Below are positions 1 through 7,386 of a stretch of 22,637 nt of DNA, piece after piece. This DNA comes from Bacillota bacterium (GTDB lineage Bacteria > Bacillota > Clostridia > Oscillospirales > Acutalibacteraceae): contig JAEWRF010000112.1 in assembly GCA_023460155.1 (NCBI GenBank), positions 1 to 22,637 of the forward strand, written 5' to 3'. The notes beneath the pieces were generated by a model. It was not told where the DNA came from and made no database searches. It saw only the letters and a program-made list of their open reading frames with translations. Numbering within the stretch: the first letter of the stretch is position 1; every line of letters begins with the position of its first letter. Made by a program: the position numbers and the translations under genes.

Positions 1-33
1 GCCGATGATCGCGCATTTCCGGATATTTACCAT
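1..33 (-). CDS. ldh: L-lactate dehydrogenase, N-terminus only (cut by window edge)
   Basis: An ATG on the minus strand at 33 opens a frame that runs off the left edge after 11 codons and reads MVNIRKCAIIG. This is the hydrophobic first beta strand that leads into a Rossmann GxGxxG loop. The 'KCAIIG' form is typical of clostridial L-lactate dehydrogenases, NAD enzymes that reduce pyruvate to L-lactate in the cytoplasm. A purine-rich Shine-Dalgarno (AAGGGAAGG) ends 8 bases before the ATG, and a promoter with an operator-like palindrome lies about 110-150 bases upstream. Eleven residues cannot exclude malate dehydrogenase or another NAD-dependent dehydrogenase. That a gene starts here is much surer than its name. 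Confidence 0.55.
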   Translation of the reverse strand, partial: MVNIRKCAIIG

Positions 34-138
34 AGAAAACACCTTCCCTTCCGAAATTTTGATCCTTCTGTATCGTTTGAGCAATTGCGGCAGATATTCG
101 GGCACTGGAAAAGATTCCGGTTCCCGAGCCTTTTAATC

Positions 139-160
139 TATACTGTTTAAGTACAGTATA
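139..160. promoter_or_regulatory. Perfect 22-base palindromic operator candidate
   Basis: Arms TATACTGT (139-146) and ACAGTATA (153-160) are perfect reverse complements around the 6-base spacer TTAAGT. The site covers the -10 element and the predicted transcription start of the promoter at 155-183, where a repressor would block initiation. It does not match the Rex (TTGTTAA-N4-TTAACAA) or Gram-positive LexA (GAAC-N4-GTTC) consensus as I know them, so the regulator is unidentified. Confidence 0.5.
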
Positions 161-183
161 TGGCATGTTTTCGAAAAAATCAA
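155..183 (-). promoter_or_regulatory. Promoter of the left-edge dehydrogenase gene
   Basis: On the minus strand TTGATT (183-178) and TATACT (160-155) are separated by exactly 17 bases, a good sigma-A match. It points at the ATG at 33 and predicts an untranslated leader of roughly 115 bases. The -10 hexamer lies inside one arm of the palindrome at 139-160. Confidence 0.6.
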
Positions 184-228
184 GAACAATTCCTGATTTT
201 AAAAAATATTTCTTTTTGGAACGGAACA

Positions 229-252
229 GGCCGCCCGCAAAAGCGGACGGCC
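229..252 (-). terminator. GC-rich hairpin after the ABC permease gene
   Basis: GGCCGCCCGC (229-238) and GCGGACGGCC (243-252) pair over 10 positions, one of them G-T, around an AAAA loop, 18 bases beyond the permease stop codon. The minus-strand continuation has only a few Ts, so it is a weak intrinsic terminator or a processing hairpin. It separates the Bce block from the promoter at 155-183. Confidence 0.5.
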
Positions 253-270
253 CCAGAAAAGATATCAGAC

Positions 271-2298
271 TTATTCGCTGCGGAAGCTCTCCGTCCTCTG
301 CCGGATCATGCTCCGGCTGCCAAAGTAGGTGGCGAGGAAATAGCCGCCGTAGGCGACCAGAAAAACAGCCGCTGTTGAAATGATGCTCGAAACAATATCC
401 ATGTGCCCGAGATTGGCGATCACACGGTTGGCCACGTGTATGCCGACGATGGAGTGAACGATGGCCAGCGAGAGCGGAAGCAAAAAATACAGGGCGGTTT
501 GGGTGAATAAAGCGCGGTCAATCATGTGCTCCTCGGCTCCAAGCTTTTGCAGCAGGCCGTAGCGTTCCGCGTTGTCGGAGGCTTCGGAAAGCTGCTGAAG
601 CGCAAGCACCGCCGCCGCCGCAATCAGGAATACAACGCCGATATAGAGTGCAAGGTAAGAAATCAGCACCGTATACCCGGTCGCCTCGGTGCGCAGCTCC
701 TCTCGGCTGGTGTACCGGTCGTAAAGCGGCTGCTCCGCCTTTCCTTTCACCGCCTGAACCGCATTCAGAAACTCCGATTCGGAAACACCGGGTTTATAAT
801 TCACATTGAGAATCGTTTCCACCGGCTTTTCTTTGTTCATAAGAGCGTCGGGAAGAATCAGCGTACCGAAATCGTCGGGCCCGCCCATGTTCTCAAAAGT
901 GAGGTTCTGCACCTCGGAAGGCCCGGCTGTCAGGTTCTTCCCATTCAGGACGATCGTCTTTCTGTTTGCCAGAACGCGGCTGTATACGGGAACAATCGAC
1001 GCAAAATCGCAGTTGATCGCGTAGCTGTCCGCTCCAAGGGTGACAGCCGGACGCCCCTGCATTTCCAGCAGGCGGTTGAAATCGGAAAGCGAAACCGCCG
1101 AAACCTGAAGCGAGACGATCCTCGAATAGCTCCCGGCATACTCGGCGGGAAGATCCTCTTTTGCAATCAGCGCGCCGTAGGTGAGGCCCGACTCGTAAGC
1201 GGTCACCTGCACGGATTGCTTTGCCCAGCGGGAAAGATCGAATTTCCGGCTTTTCAGTCCCGCGGCAATATCCGAGACCGTGCCGGGATGATCCGCATCC
1301 GAAGAGGAAATGGAAACGTCGTAAGGCGTGCCTTCCTTCAGTTCCCCGCTAAGCGCGTGAGACATTCCGAAGCCGGTGCACAGCGTCCCGATCGTAATCA
1401 GCAGCATGATGCAGATGACGGAAACCGAAACAAAGGTTGTGTTGATCTTGGAATTGAACTGCCGAAGAATAAACATATTCAGGTTTTTGAAATACAGTTT
1501 CCGGTTCGTCTGTACCACGCGCAGCAGGAAGCCGGAAAGCGACAGAAAAAACAGCAGCGTTCCTGCGGTGCCGAGGATCAGCGAGGCAAGGAAATATCCG
1601 TTCATCTGAATCATGCCGTTTTTCTCAATCAGATAATACGCTGTGGCAAGGCAGGCGACGGAAGCAAGAAAAATAACGACGGAAACCCAGAGCCGGTTGA
1701 TGCGCAGCTTTTCGTTTTTATGCCCGGCGCTTAAAAGGTCGATCAGCTTGAGATGCGAAACCGAAACCGTGTTGAATACCATAACCACCAGGAACATTAC
1801 GCCGAAATAGACAAGCGTTTTCCAGAAGGCGGGGAGAGAAAAGGAAAAGACAAACGCCGACAGATTGGCTTCGAACAGCTTTGCAGTGAGCACCGACATT
1901 CCCTGCGAAAGCAGAATCCCGGCGGCGAGACCCGCGGCAAGCGAAACCAGCCCAATGAGGAAGGTCTCCAGAATGATAATGGCGGAGATCCGGCTTTTCG
2001 GCATACCGAGGGTCATGTAGACGCCAAGCTCCTTTTTGCGCCGCTTCATCAGGAAGCCGTTGGCGTAAACAACCAGAAACCCGAGAATGACGGAAACGGC
2101 CACCGACACATAGGCGATCATCTGCGTCAGCGTCTGCAGAATTTCCTTCTGCGAAGTGCTGATTTTCAGCATGGCGGTCTGCGCGTCAATCGAGTTGAAC
2201 ATGTAGAACAGGCAAACGCCGAACATCAGGGTCAAAAAATAAATGGTATAATCGCGCAGGCTCCGGGTGACGTTCTTGAAAACAAGTTTAGAGAACAT
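271..2298 (-). CDS. Bce-type ABC transporter permease (FtsX/MacB-like, antimicrobial peptide resistance)
   Basis: This 675-residue membrane protein is the permease of a BceAB-type transporter, which recognises cell-wall-active peptides such as bacitracin or lantibiotics and also serves as the sensor for its histidine kinase. About ten membrane segments can be seen, near residues 17-36, 60-82, 104-133, 158-180, 203-222, 234-258, 285-308, 542-568, 601-620 and 632-658. Segments 7 and 8 enclose a large extracytoplasmic domain (about 309-541), the family hallmark and ligand-recognition region. The ATG at 2298, reading MFSKLVFKNV, is preferred over an upstream in-frame start at 2388, because the shorter form begins with the usual FtsX-type start. 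The gene overlaps the ATPase gene by 11 bases, implying coupled translation. The type is clear; the peptide handled cannot be read from sequence. Confidence 0.93.
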   Translation of the reverse strand: MFSKLVFKNVTRSLRDYTIYFLTLMFGVCLFYMFNSIDAQTAMLKISTSQKEILQTLTQMIAYVSVAVSVILGFLVVYANGFLMKRRKKELGVYMTLGMPKSRISAIIILETFLIGLVSLAAGLAAGILLSQGMSVLTAKLFEANLSAFVFSFSLPAFWKTLVYFGVMFLVVMVFNTVSVSHLKLIDLLSAGHKNEKLRINRLWVSVVIFLASVACLATAYYLIEKNGMIQMNGYFLASLILGTAGTLLFFLSLSGFLLRVVQTNRKLYFKNLNMFILRQFNSKINTTFVSVSVICIMLLITIGTLCTGFGMSHALSGELKEGTPYDVSISSSDADHPGTVSDIAAGLKSRKFDLSRWAKQSVQVTAYESGLTYGALIAKEDLPAEYAGSYSRIVSLQVSAVSLSDFNRLLEMQGRPAVTLGADSYAINCDFASIVPVYSRVLANRKTIVLNGKNLTAGPSEVQNLTFENMGGPDDFGTLILPDALMNKEKPVETILNVNYKPGVSESEFLNAVQAVKGKAEQPLYDRYTSREELRTEATGYTVLISYLALYIGVVFLIAAAAVLALQQLSEASDNAERYGLLQKLGAEEHMIDRALFTQTALYFLLPLSLAIVHSIVGIHVANRVIANLGHMDIVSSIISTAAVFLVAYGGYFLATYFGSRSMIRQRTESFRSE

Positions 2299-3055
2299 TG
2301 CCGTTGTCGCCTCCCAGAAGAGTCTGGACCTCGATGATCCGGCTGAAGAACTGTTTGCGGCTGTCCTGTCCCCGGACGATCTCGTCAAAGATCCGCCCGT
2401 CGCGCAGGAACAGGATGCGGCGGCAGTAGCTCGCCGTAAAGGCGTCGTGCGTCACCATCAGGATGGTGGCCTTCAGCGCCTGGTTCAGGGTTTCAAGGCT
2501 TTCCAGCAGCATGCGGGCGGCTTTGGAATCCAGCGCTCCGGTCGGCTCATCCGCCAGGACCAGCGCTGGCTTCGTGACAATGGCGCGCGCGCAGGCGACA
2601 CGCTGCTTCTGCCCGCCGGAAATCTGATACGGATATTTTGAGAGAATTTCCTCAATGTCCAGTTCCTTCGCAACCTGGCGCACGCGGACGTCGATCTCCC
2701 CGACCGGCGTCCCGATAATCGTCAGCGCCAGAGCGATGTTTTCATAGGCGGTAAGCGTATCCAGCAGGTTGAAATCCTGAAAGATGAATCCGAGCTTTTC
2801 CCTGCGGAATTGGGAAAGCCGGTTCGCCTTCACACGGGTGAGGTCCAGCCCGTCGAGAACGATGTGCCCCGCGGTGGGGACATCGATGGTGGAGATGCAG
2901 TTCAGCAGGGTGGTTTTCCCGCTGCCCGAAGCCCCCATGATCCCGACGAATTCGCCGCTGTCCACGGTAAAGCCGAGATCGTCCACGGCCTTGGTTACGT
3001 TGCCGCGGTTTCCGTAATATTTTTCGAGGTGTTCCACATTTAAAATTACGCTCAT
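2288..3055 (-). CDS. Bce-type ABC transporter ATP-binding protein
   Basis: A 255-residue cytoplasmic ATPase of the MacB/LolD/BceA group that powers the permease encoded by the next gene. Visible motifs are Walker A GASGSGKTT (41-49), Q-loop Q93, signature SGGQK (146-150), Walker B LVLADE (165-170), D-loop around GALD (173-176) and H-loop H203. The ATG at 3055 (MSVILNVEHL) has AAAGGAG about 8 bases upstream. An in-frame start nine codons earlier would place that ribosome site inside the gene, so it is rejected. It follows the histidine kinase gene after a 109-base gap that contains its own regulatory site (3128-3154). This suggests transporter expression is induced separately from the two-component genes, as in other Bce modules. 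Confidence 0.95.
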   Translation of the reverse strand: MSVILNVEHLEKYYGNRGNVTKAVDDLGFTVDSGEFVGIMGASGSGKTTLLNCISTIDVPTAGHIVLDGLDLTRVKANRLSQFRREKLGFIFQDFNLLDTLTAYENIALALTIIGTPVGEIDVRVRQVAKELDIEEILSKYPYQISGGQKQRVACARAIVTKPALVLADEPTGALDSKAARMLLESLETLNQALKATILMVTHDAFTASYCRRILFLRDGRIFDEIVRGQDSRKQFFSRIIEVQTLLGGDNGNVL

Positions 3056-3127
3056 AAAAGACAGCTCCTTTTTTTCTTTCACTGGGTTCAGTCTACCCCT
3101 TTTCGGGCGGAGCTGCCATCGGACTGC

Positions 3128-3154
3128 CTTACAGTTCCCTTACGCTTTTGTAAG
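3128..3154 (-). promoter_or_regulatory. Candidate BceR-type binding site, three half-sites 11 bases apart
   Basis: On the plus strand CTTAC occurs at 3128-3132 and 3139-3143 and its inverse GTAAG at 3150-3154, each starting exactly 11 bases after the last, about one helical turn. Read on the minus strand, the first two half-sites form CTTACAAAAGCGTAAG. It lies in the gap between the kinase and ATPase genes. A weak -10 (TAGACT, minus strand) without a good -35 follows downstream, as expected for an activator-dependent promoter. OmpR-family regulators of Bce modules commonly bind this sort of inverted repeat; the link to the adjacent regulator is inference. Confidence 0.6.
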
Positions 3155-3164
3155 ACTCTGTTTT

Positions 3165-4169
3165 TTACAAATGGCCTTTTGCAGAGGGGAACACCAGCGA
3201 AACCGCCGTGCCGGTTCCCTGCACGGAAGCGATTGAGATGCCGAGCCCCATTTTGCCGCAGAGCTGCTTGCACAGGTAGAGCCCGATTCCGGTGGAGCGG
3301 CGGACCCTGCGTCCGTTTTCCCCGGTAAAGCCTTTTTCGAACACGCGTCCGAGGTCCTTCTGCGGGATGCCAACCCCGTTGTCCTCCACCGTAAGCGTCG
3401 CTTCCCGCCCGGAGAGCGACACGTCAAAGAAGATTTCCGGCTCCGCCTTCCGGTATTTGACGGAGTTCACAAGAATCTGCCCGAGGATAAACTCCACCCA
3501 TTTGGGGTCTGCAAGAACCTCCGCGTTCAGGTCTCCCATATGAATTCTGACGCCGCTTTCAATGAGCAGCGCCGAATTCTTGCGCAGGGCCGCATCCGTC
3601 AGCTCGCGCAGTGTTGTGCGCCGCAGGGCGAAATCCTTCTCGACCGTGCCGCTGCGCGCATAGAAAAGCGCCTGCTCCACATAGCCCTCGATGCGGGAAA
3701 AATCCAGCCGGAGCGCACGGGTCAGCGGGCCCGGATTGTTCTCAAGAATCAGGCGGCAAGCTGCGATCGGCGTCTTGATTTCGTGTACCCAGGTTTCCAC
3801 GTATTCACGGTAATCCTTGGTCTCCCGGCGGTATTCGCCCACTTCGTCGTTCATGGATTTTTCCGTTTCCCGCAACACCCCGCAGAGAATTTTTCCCTCC
3901 AGGAAGGACGGCTCCCGCACAACCTCGGAAAGCAGGTATTTCTGATCCAGACGGTCCATACTCTTCAGCAGAGCGTTGTAAAACGCGCGCTTGTGAACGA
4001 ACTCCGCACCGAGGGCCGCAGCGCCGCTTAGCAGGATGACCCCGGCAAGGTAGCCCGCGGCGTAACCTCCGACGCCGAGCACGGAGAGCAGCATCGCCGC
4101 AAAAGCCGCGGAGCACGCGGTCGCGGCGAGATAGCCCCAACGGTCCCGCAGAAAATTCCGCAATTTCAT
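3165..4169 (-). CDS. BceS-like intramembrane-sensing histidine kinase
   Basis: A 334-residue sensor kinase with two closely spaced N-terminal membrane helices (about 12-31 and 33-57), almost no extracytoplasmic loop, and no separate sensor domain. This is the intramembrane-sensing design in which the ABC permease does the sensing. The phosphorylated histidine is H129 in WVHEIKTPI, the form typical of BceS kinases. The ATPase domain shows an N-box around N235, DNGVGIP (263-269) and STGIGLYL (292-299). Its ATG overlaps the stop codon of the response regulator gene as ATGA, which fixes the start at 4169 despite a longer open frame upstream. It should phosphorylate the neighbouring regulator when the transporter meets its peptide. 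Confidence 0.93.
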   Translation of the reverse strand: MKLRNFLRDRWGYLAATACSAAFAAMLLSVLGVGGYAAGYLAGVILLSGAAALGAEFVHKRAFYNALLKSMDRLDQKYLLSEVVREPSFLEGKILCGVLRETEKSMNDEVGEYRRETKDYREYVETWVHEIKTPIAACRLILENNPGPLTRALRLDFSRIEGYVEQALFYARSGTVEKDFALRRTTLRELTDAALRKNSALLIESGVRIHMGDLNAEVLADPKWVEFILGQILVNSVKYRKAEPEIFFDVSLSGREATLTVEDNGVGIPQKDLGRVFEKGFTGENGRRVRRSTGIGLYLCKQLCGKMGLGISIASVQGTGTAVSLVFPSAKGHL

Positions 4170-4831
4170 ATCAGATACCCCTGTCCCCGCTTTGTAACCA
4201 GAAAGTCCTTCACGCCGATGCCCTCCAGCTTCTTGCGCAGGCGGTTGATATTGACGGTCAGCGTGTTGTCGTCCACAAACTCCTCCGTCTGCCACAGGGC
4301 GTCCATCAGCTCCTCCCGCGGGAGGATCCGGCCCGGATTCGCCATCAGCAAATGAAGAATTTTCATCTCGTTCTTCGTCAGCTCGGCCGTTTTGCCCCCG
4401 CATTCCGCCGCTCCGCGTGAAAGGTCAAGGGAAACGTCTCCGCGCCTCAGCACCTGCGGCGGCGCCGAGGGGTAGGCCCGCTTCAGAACGGCCGAAATGC
4501 GCGCCAGCAGAATCTGCGTATTGTAGGGCTTGGTGATAAAATCATCGGCGCCGAGGTTCATGCCGATCAGCTCGTCCGCGTCGCTTTCGCGGCTCGTCAC
4601 AATGATGACAGGCACCTGAGAGCGCCGGCGCAGTTCCCTGCAGATGTAAAATCCGTCGTAAACCGGCAGATTGATGTCCAGCAGCACAAGCTGGGGATTC
4701 TGCTCCAGAATTGCCTCCGGCATCCGCGCATATTCTTCGGAGGTACGGCATTCGTAGCCGTACTTTTCCAGCAGCTTCGAAAGCTCCTCCCGGATCACCG
4801 GATCATCCTCCACCAAAAAAAGGACTGCCAA
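4166..4831 (-). CDS. BceR-like OmpR-family response regulator (TTG start)
   Basis: A 221-residue two-domain regulator. The receiver domain (about 1-115) has acidic residues D9/D10, phospho-acceptor D52 in LLDINLP, T79 and K101. A winged-helix DNA-binding domain follows (about 125-221), ending with the usual GQGYLI. The start is taken as TTG at 4831: AAGGAGG ends 9 bases before it, whereas an ATG seven codons upstream directly abuts that sequence and would put the ribosome site inside the gene. With TTG the protein begins MAVLFLVEDD, which fits the family. It is first in an operon with the kinase (4-base overlap). The likely target is the phased repeat at 3128-3154 ahead of the ABC genes. Confidence 0.93.
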   Translation of the reverse strand: MAVLFLVEDDPVIREELSKLLEKYGYECRTSEEYARMPEAILEQNPQLVLLDINLPVYDGFYICRELRRRSQVPVIIVTSRESDADELIGMNLGADDFITKPYNTQILLARISAVLKRAYPSAPPQVLRRGDVSLDLSRGAAECGGKTAELTKNEMKILHLLMANPGRILPREELMDALWQTEEFVDDNTLTVNINRLRKKLEGIGVKDFLVTKRGQGYLI

Positions 4832-4863
4832 AGCGTTCCGCCTCCTTACCATACTATGGTTTC

Positions 4864-4892
4864 ATCATACCCCAATTTTATTTCCGCTACAA
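4864..4892 (-). promoter_or_regulatory. Promoter of the two-component operon
   Basis: TTGTAG (4892-4887) and TATGAT (4869-4864) on the minus strand are spaced by 17 bases and sit 33 bases before the TTG start of the response regulator. The perfect 12-base palindrome CCGTGCGCACGG (4895-4906) lies 2 bases upstream of the -35 and may bind a regulator, though short GC palindromes also arise by chance. Confidence 0.6.
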
Positions 4893-4989
4893 TCCCGTGC
4901 GCACGGAAACAAAAAAGAGCAGGAAAATCCCGCCTTTTGAAAATTTATTTTTCCCAATATGTATAATTAAAAGATTTTTACGTAAACCA

Positions 4990-5018
4990 TTGACATATAA
5001 ATTATTATGTTATATAGT
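4990..5018 (+). promoter_or_regulatory. Strong sigma-A promoter of the SGNH hydrolase gene
   Basis: A perfect -35 TTGACA (4990-4995), a 17-base AT-rich spacer and the -10 TATAGT (5013-5018) lie about 50 bases before the ATG at 5068. The spacer and flanks are much richer in A and T than the surrounding genes. This promoter is divergent from that of the two-component operon. Confidence 0.8.
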
Positions 5019-5067
5019 TTTCAATATCAGATAACAAAGTTACAAAAGCTAGAAACGAGGTCTTTTT

Positions 5068-5763
5068 ATGGCGCTCTCAGTTTGCGTATTCGGTGATTCG
5101 GTTTCACGCGGCGTCGTATTCGACAGCCTCCATGACCGCTACACCCTATTAAAAGACAGCTTTGTCAACTGTGTCCACAGTGTAAGCGGCATCAGCATCC
5201 GGAACTACTCCAAGTTCGGCAGCACCGTCACGAAGGGGCTGGAAATGCTGCGCAGGCACACGGAAGAACTGAAAAATTACGACTATATTGTTCTGGAGTT
5301 CGGCGGGAACGACTGTGATTACAACTGGGCGGAAATTTCCGCCGACCCGGACCGGGATCACACGCCCAACACCCCTCCGGCGCTTTTTACGCAGGAGTAC
5401 GGCCAGCTGATCTCCGATGTAAAGCGGAGCGGGAGCCGCCCGGTTCTGCTCACGCTGCCGCCGATCGACGCGCCGCGGTATTTTGCCTGGGTTTCACGCG
5501 GACTGAACGCGGCAAATATCCTGAAGTGGCTCGGCGACGTGGAACACATCTACCGCTGGCATGAGCTTTACAACCTTGCGGTCTGCCGCCTCGCGCACGA
5601 CTGGGACGTCCCGCTGATCGATATCAGCAGTTCATTCCTCGCAGCAGGGAATTACCAGAAATTCATCTGTCAGGACGGTATTCACCCGAACGAATGCGGT
5701 CACAGGCTGATCAGCCAGACCATCAACGAAACTCTGCGGCAGATCCGGCCGGCCACCGCGTAA
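5068..5763 (+). CDS. SGNH/GDSL-family hydrolase
   Basis: A 231-residue esterase/lipase-type hydrolase. Block I carries the nucleophile in FGDS (S11). Block III is seen as the GGND-type motif in EFGGND near residue 77. Block V is DGIHPNECGH, with the catalytic pair D203 and H206. No signal peptide or membrane segment is present, so the enzyme is expected in the cytoplasm. The family removes acyl or acetyl groups from sugars, lipids or thioesters, and the substrate cannot be told here. The ATG at 5068 has a modest GAGG 8 bases upstream and a strong promoter. It is a single-gene unit ended by the hairpin at 5772-5806, between a divergent and a convergent neighbour. Confidence 0.88.
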   Translation: MALSVCVFGDSVSRGVVFDSLHDRYTLLKDSFVNCVHSVSGISIRNYSKFGSTVTKGLEMLRRHTEELKNYDYIVLEFGGNDCDYNWAEISADPDRDHTPNTPPALFTQEYGQLISDVKRSGSRPVLLTLPPIDAPRYFAWVSRGLNAANILKWLGDVEHIYRWHELYNLAVCRLAHDWDVPLIDISSSFLAAGNYQKFICQDGIHPNECGHRLISQTINETLRQIRPATA

Positions 5764-5771
5764 AGAAAAAA

Positions 5772-5806
5772 CCTCTTTCCTTTTTGAAGGGAAAGAGGCT
5801 TTTTTA
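5772..5806. terminator. Bidirectional terminator between convergent genes
   Basis: CCTCTTTCC (5772-5780) pairs with GGAAAGAGG (5790-5798) and is followed by CTTTTTT on the plus strand. On the minus strand the same stem is followed by a T run too (TTTTTTC), so it can stop both the hydrolase and the FAD dehydrogenase transcripts. Confidence 0.88.
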
Positions 5807-7216
5807 TTTGCCAGCGATATCCCGCGCGACCACGACGCCGGTCACGGAGGCCTGCATCAGACCTCGGGTGATTCCGGCCCCGTCGCCGATGGTGTATAGG
5901 TTTTTCACCTGTGTTTCAAAATTCGGCTTTACGCCGATCTTGGAGGAATAGAATTTTGCCTCCACGCCGTAAAGCAGCGTGTTTTTCGTGTAAAGGCCCG
6001 GAACGAGCTTGTCGAATGCCTGCAGCGACTCCACGATGCTGGTCAGGTGCCGGTGGGGAAGGACGAACGAGAGGTCGCCGGGCACCGCGGTTTTCAGGGT
6101 GGGGAACGTGGTGGATTTTTTCAGGCGCTCCGCATCCGTCCTCCGGCCGAGCAGCAGGTCGCCGAGGCGCTGCACCATGATGCCGCCGCCCGTCAGCATG
6201 TTGCCGAGCTGGGCAATGGCGCGTCCGTATTCGATCGGCTGATGGAACGGTTCGGTAAAACGCGTGGAAACCAGCATCGCGAAATTCGTGTTTTCCGTCC
6301 GCCGGTTCTCCTCCGCGTAGGAATGGCCGTTTACAACGGCGATTCCGCCGGACGGGGTGTCGTAGTGCTCCTCGCTTACGATTCCGCCGGGATTCATGCA
6401 GAAGGTTCGGACGCGGTTTTCAAACGTATCGGAGTAATAAACGAGCTTCGCCTCATACAGATTCTTGGTGAGCGGATCCATCACCGCGTTCGGCACCTCA
6501 ACGCGCACTCCGATATCCACCTCGTTGCTGGTGAGGGGCAAGCCGAGTTCCTTTGCGACCTTCGCCAGCCAGTCGGCCCCGCCCCGCCCCGGCGCAAGAA
6601 CCACCTGACCGGCGGAAACGAAGCTGCGGGTTCCGTCCTTCGCTGAGAGCCACACTCCCTCGGCCCCGCTGTCCCCGGTCTGGACGGACTCCGCAGTGGT
6701 GCGTTCCCGAAATTCGAACCCGCTTTTTTCTTCAAGGCCGCTGTACATCGCCTGCAGAACCTTATAGGAATGCTCCGTGCCCATATGCCGCACCGGGCAG
6801 GGAATGAGCCGGATATTTTCCCTGCGGGCCTGATACGAAAGCTGCTCTGCGGAGCGGTCGCTCCCGCCGTACACCTTTTCGGGCGCGCCGTATTCGAGGT
6901 AGATGCCGTCCACATAGCGAATCAGCTCCTGCGCCTCGTCGGAATCCATATAATCCGTGATGTTGCCGCCGACCTCCGGCGAAAGGGAAAGCTTGCCGTC
7001 GGAAAACGCGCCGGCGCCCGCCCATCCGTTCATGATGCTGCAGGGGTTGCAGTGCGCGCAGCGGCCCGCCGTGCGCGCCGGGCATGACCTGTGCTCAATA
7101 GCACTTCCGCTGTCTACGATCAGCACCGTTTTTTCCGGCGCAATCCGCTTCAGCTCCAGAGCCGTAAAAATTCCGGCCGGGCCCGCCCCGACGATAACGA
7201 CGTCATACCGATCCAT
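5804..7216 (-). CDS. FAD-dependent dehydrogenase, COG2509 type, with cysteine cluster
   Basis: A 470-residue flavoprotein. The FAD-binding Rossmann motif is GAGPAG (10-15) and the C-terminal FAD contact is TIGDGAGITRG. Between residues 45 and 59 four cysteines occur as C45-x7-C53-x2-C56-x2-C59, just before a Gly-rich AFSDGKL segment. That arrangement, together with the LGDLLLGRRT region, matches the uncharacterised COG2509 dehydrogenases, whose reaction is to my knowledge unknown. The cysteines could hold iron-sulfur or zinc. The start is the ATG at 7216 (MDRYDVVIVG), with AAAGGGG 8 bases upstream; an in-frame start ten codons earlier lacks this support. It lies downstream of the yaiI-like gene on the same strand, separated by a 170-base gap, and ends in the shared terminator. 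Confidence 0.88.
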   Translation of the reverse strand: MDRYDVVIVGAGPAGIFTALELKRIAPEKTVLIVDSGSAIEHRSCPARTAGRCAHCNPCSIMNGWAGAGAFSDGKLSLSPEVGGNITDYMDSDEAQELIRYVDGIYLEYGAPEKVYGGSDRSAEQLSYQARRENIRLIPCPVRHMGTEHSYKVLQAMYSGLEEKSGFEFRERTTAESVQTGDSGAEGVWLSAKDGTRSFVSAGQVVLAPGRGGADWLAKVAKELGLPLTSNEVDIGVRVEVPNAVMDPLTKNLYEAKLVYYSDTFENRVRTFCMNPGGIVSEEHYDTPSGGIAVVNGHSYAEENRRTENTNFAMLVSTRFTEPFHQPIEYGRAIAQLGNMLTGGGIMVQRLGDLLLGRRTDAERLKKSTTFPTLKTAVPGDLSFVLPHRHLTSIVESLQAFDKLVPGLYTKNTLLYGVEAKFYSSKIGVKPNFETQVKNLYTIGDGAGITRGLMQASVTGVVVARDIAGK

Positions 7217-7386
7217 TTTAATCCCCTTTGCAGACGGAGTCTGCACGCAAGCCCCACCCTTAAGCCGGAGTGGATCCTAAGCTAAATCAGGCGGGAGTGT
7301 TTATTGCCGCTCCCAATATAAGCTGGCCTGTACGTACTTTCACTCATAGTATACACGGAATTTTGATTAAAAAGATCAAATTCCGG
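7217..7386. other. Noncoding gap with inverted repeats ahead of the FAD dehydrogenase gene
   Basis: No gene fits here. On the minus strand TATACT (7353-7348) is a possible -10, but the nearest -35-like TTGATC is 20 bases away, so the promoter is doubtful. Two structures stand out: the perfect inverted repeat GCAGAC-GGA-GTCTGC (7230-7244), 14 bases upstream of the ATG and just before its ribosome site, and GGCGGGAG...GCTCCCAA (7290-7316), which resembles the hairpin repeat at 8529-8635. No riboswitch family was recognised. Confidence 0.35.

Noticed and set aside
139..160. LexA/SOS box
   Set aside because: The CTGT...ACAG arms are 6 bases apart, not 8 as in the E. coli box, and the Gram-positive LexA consensus is different.
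526..1734. 402-codon plus-strand open frame opposite the ABC permease gene
   Set aside because: No recognisable domain, His/Arg-rich composition typical of antisense reading in GC-rich DNA, and the opposite strand encodes a clear permease.
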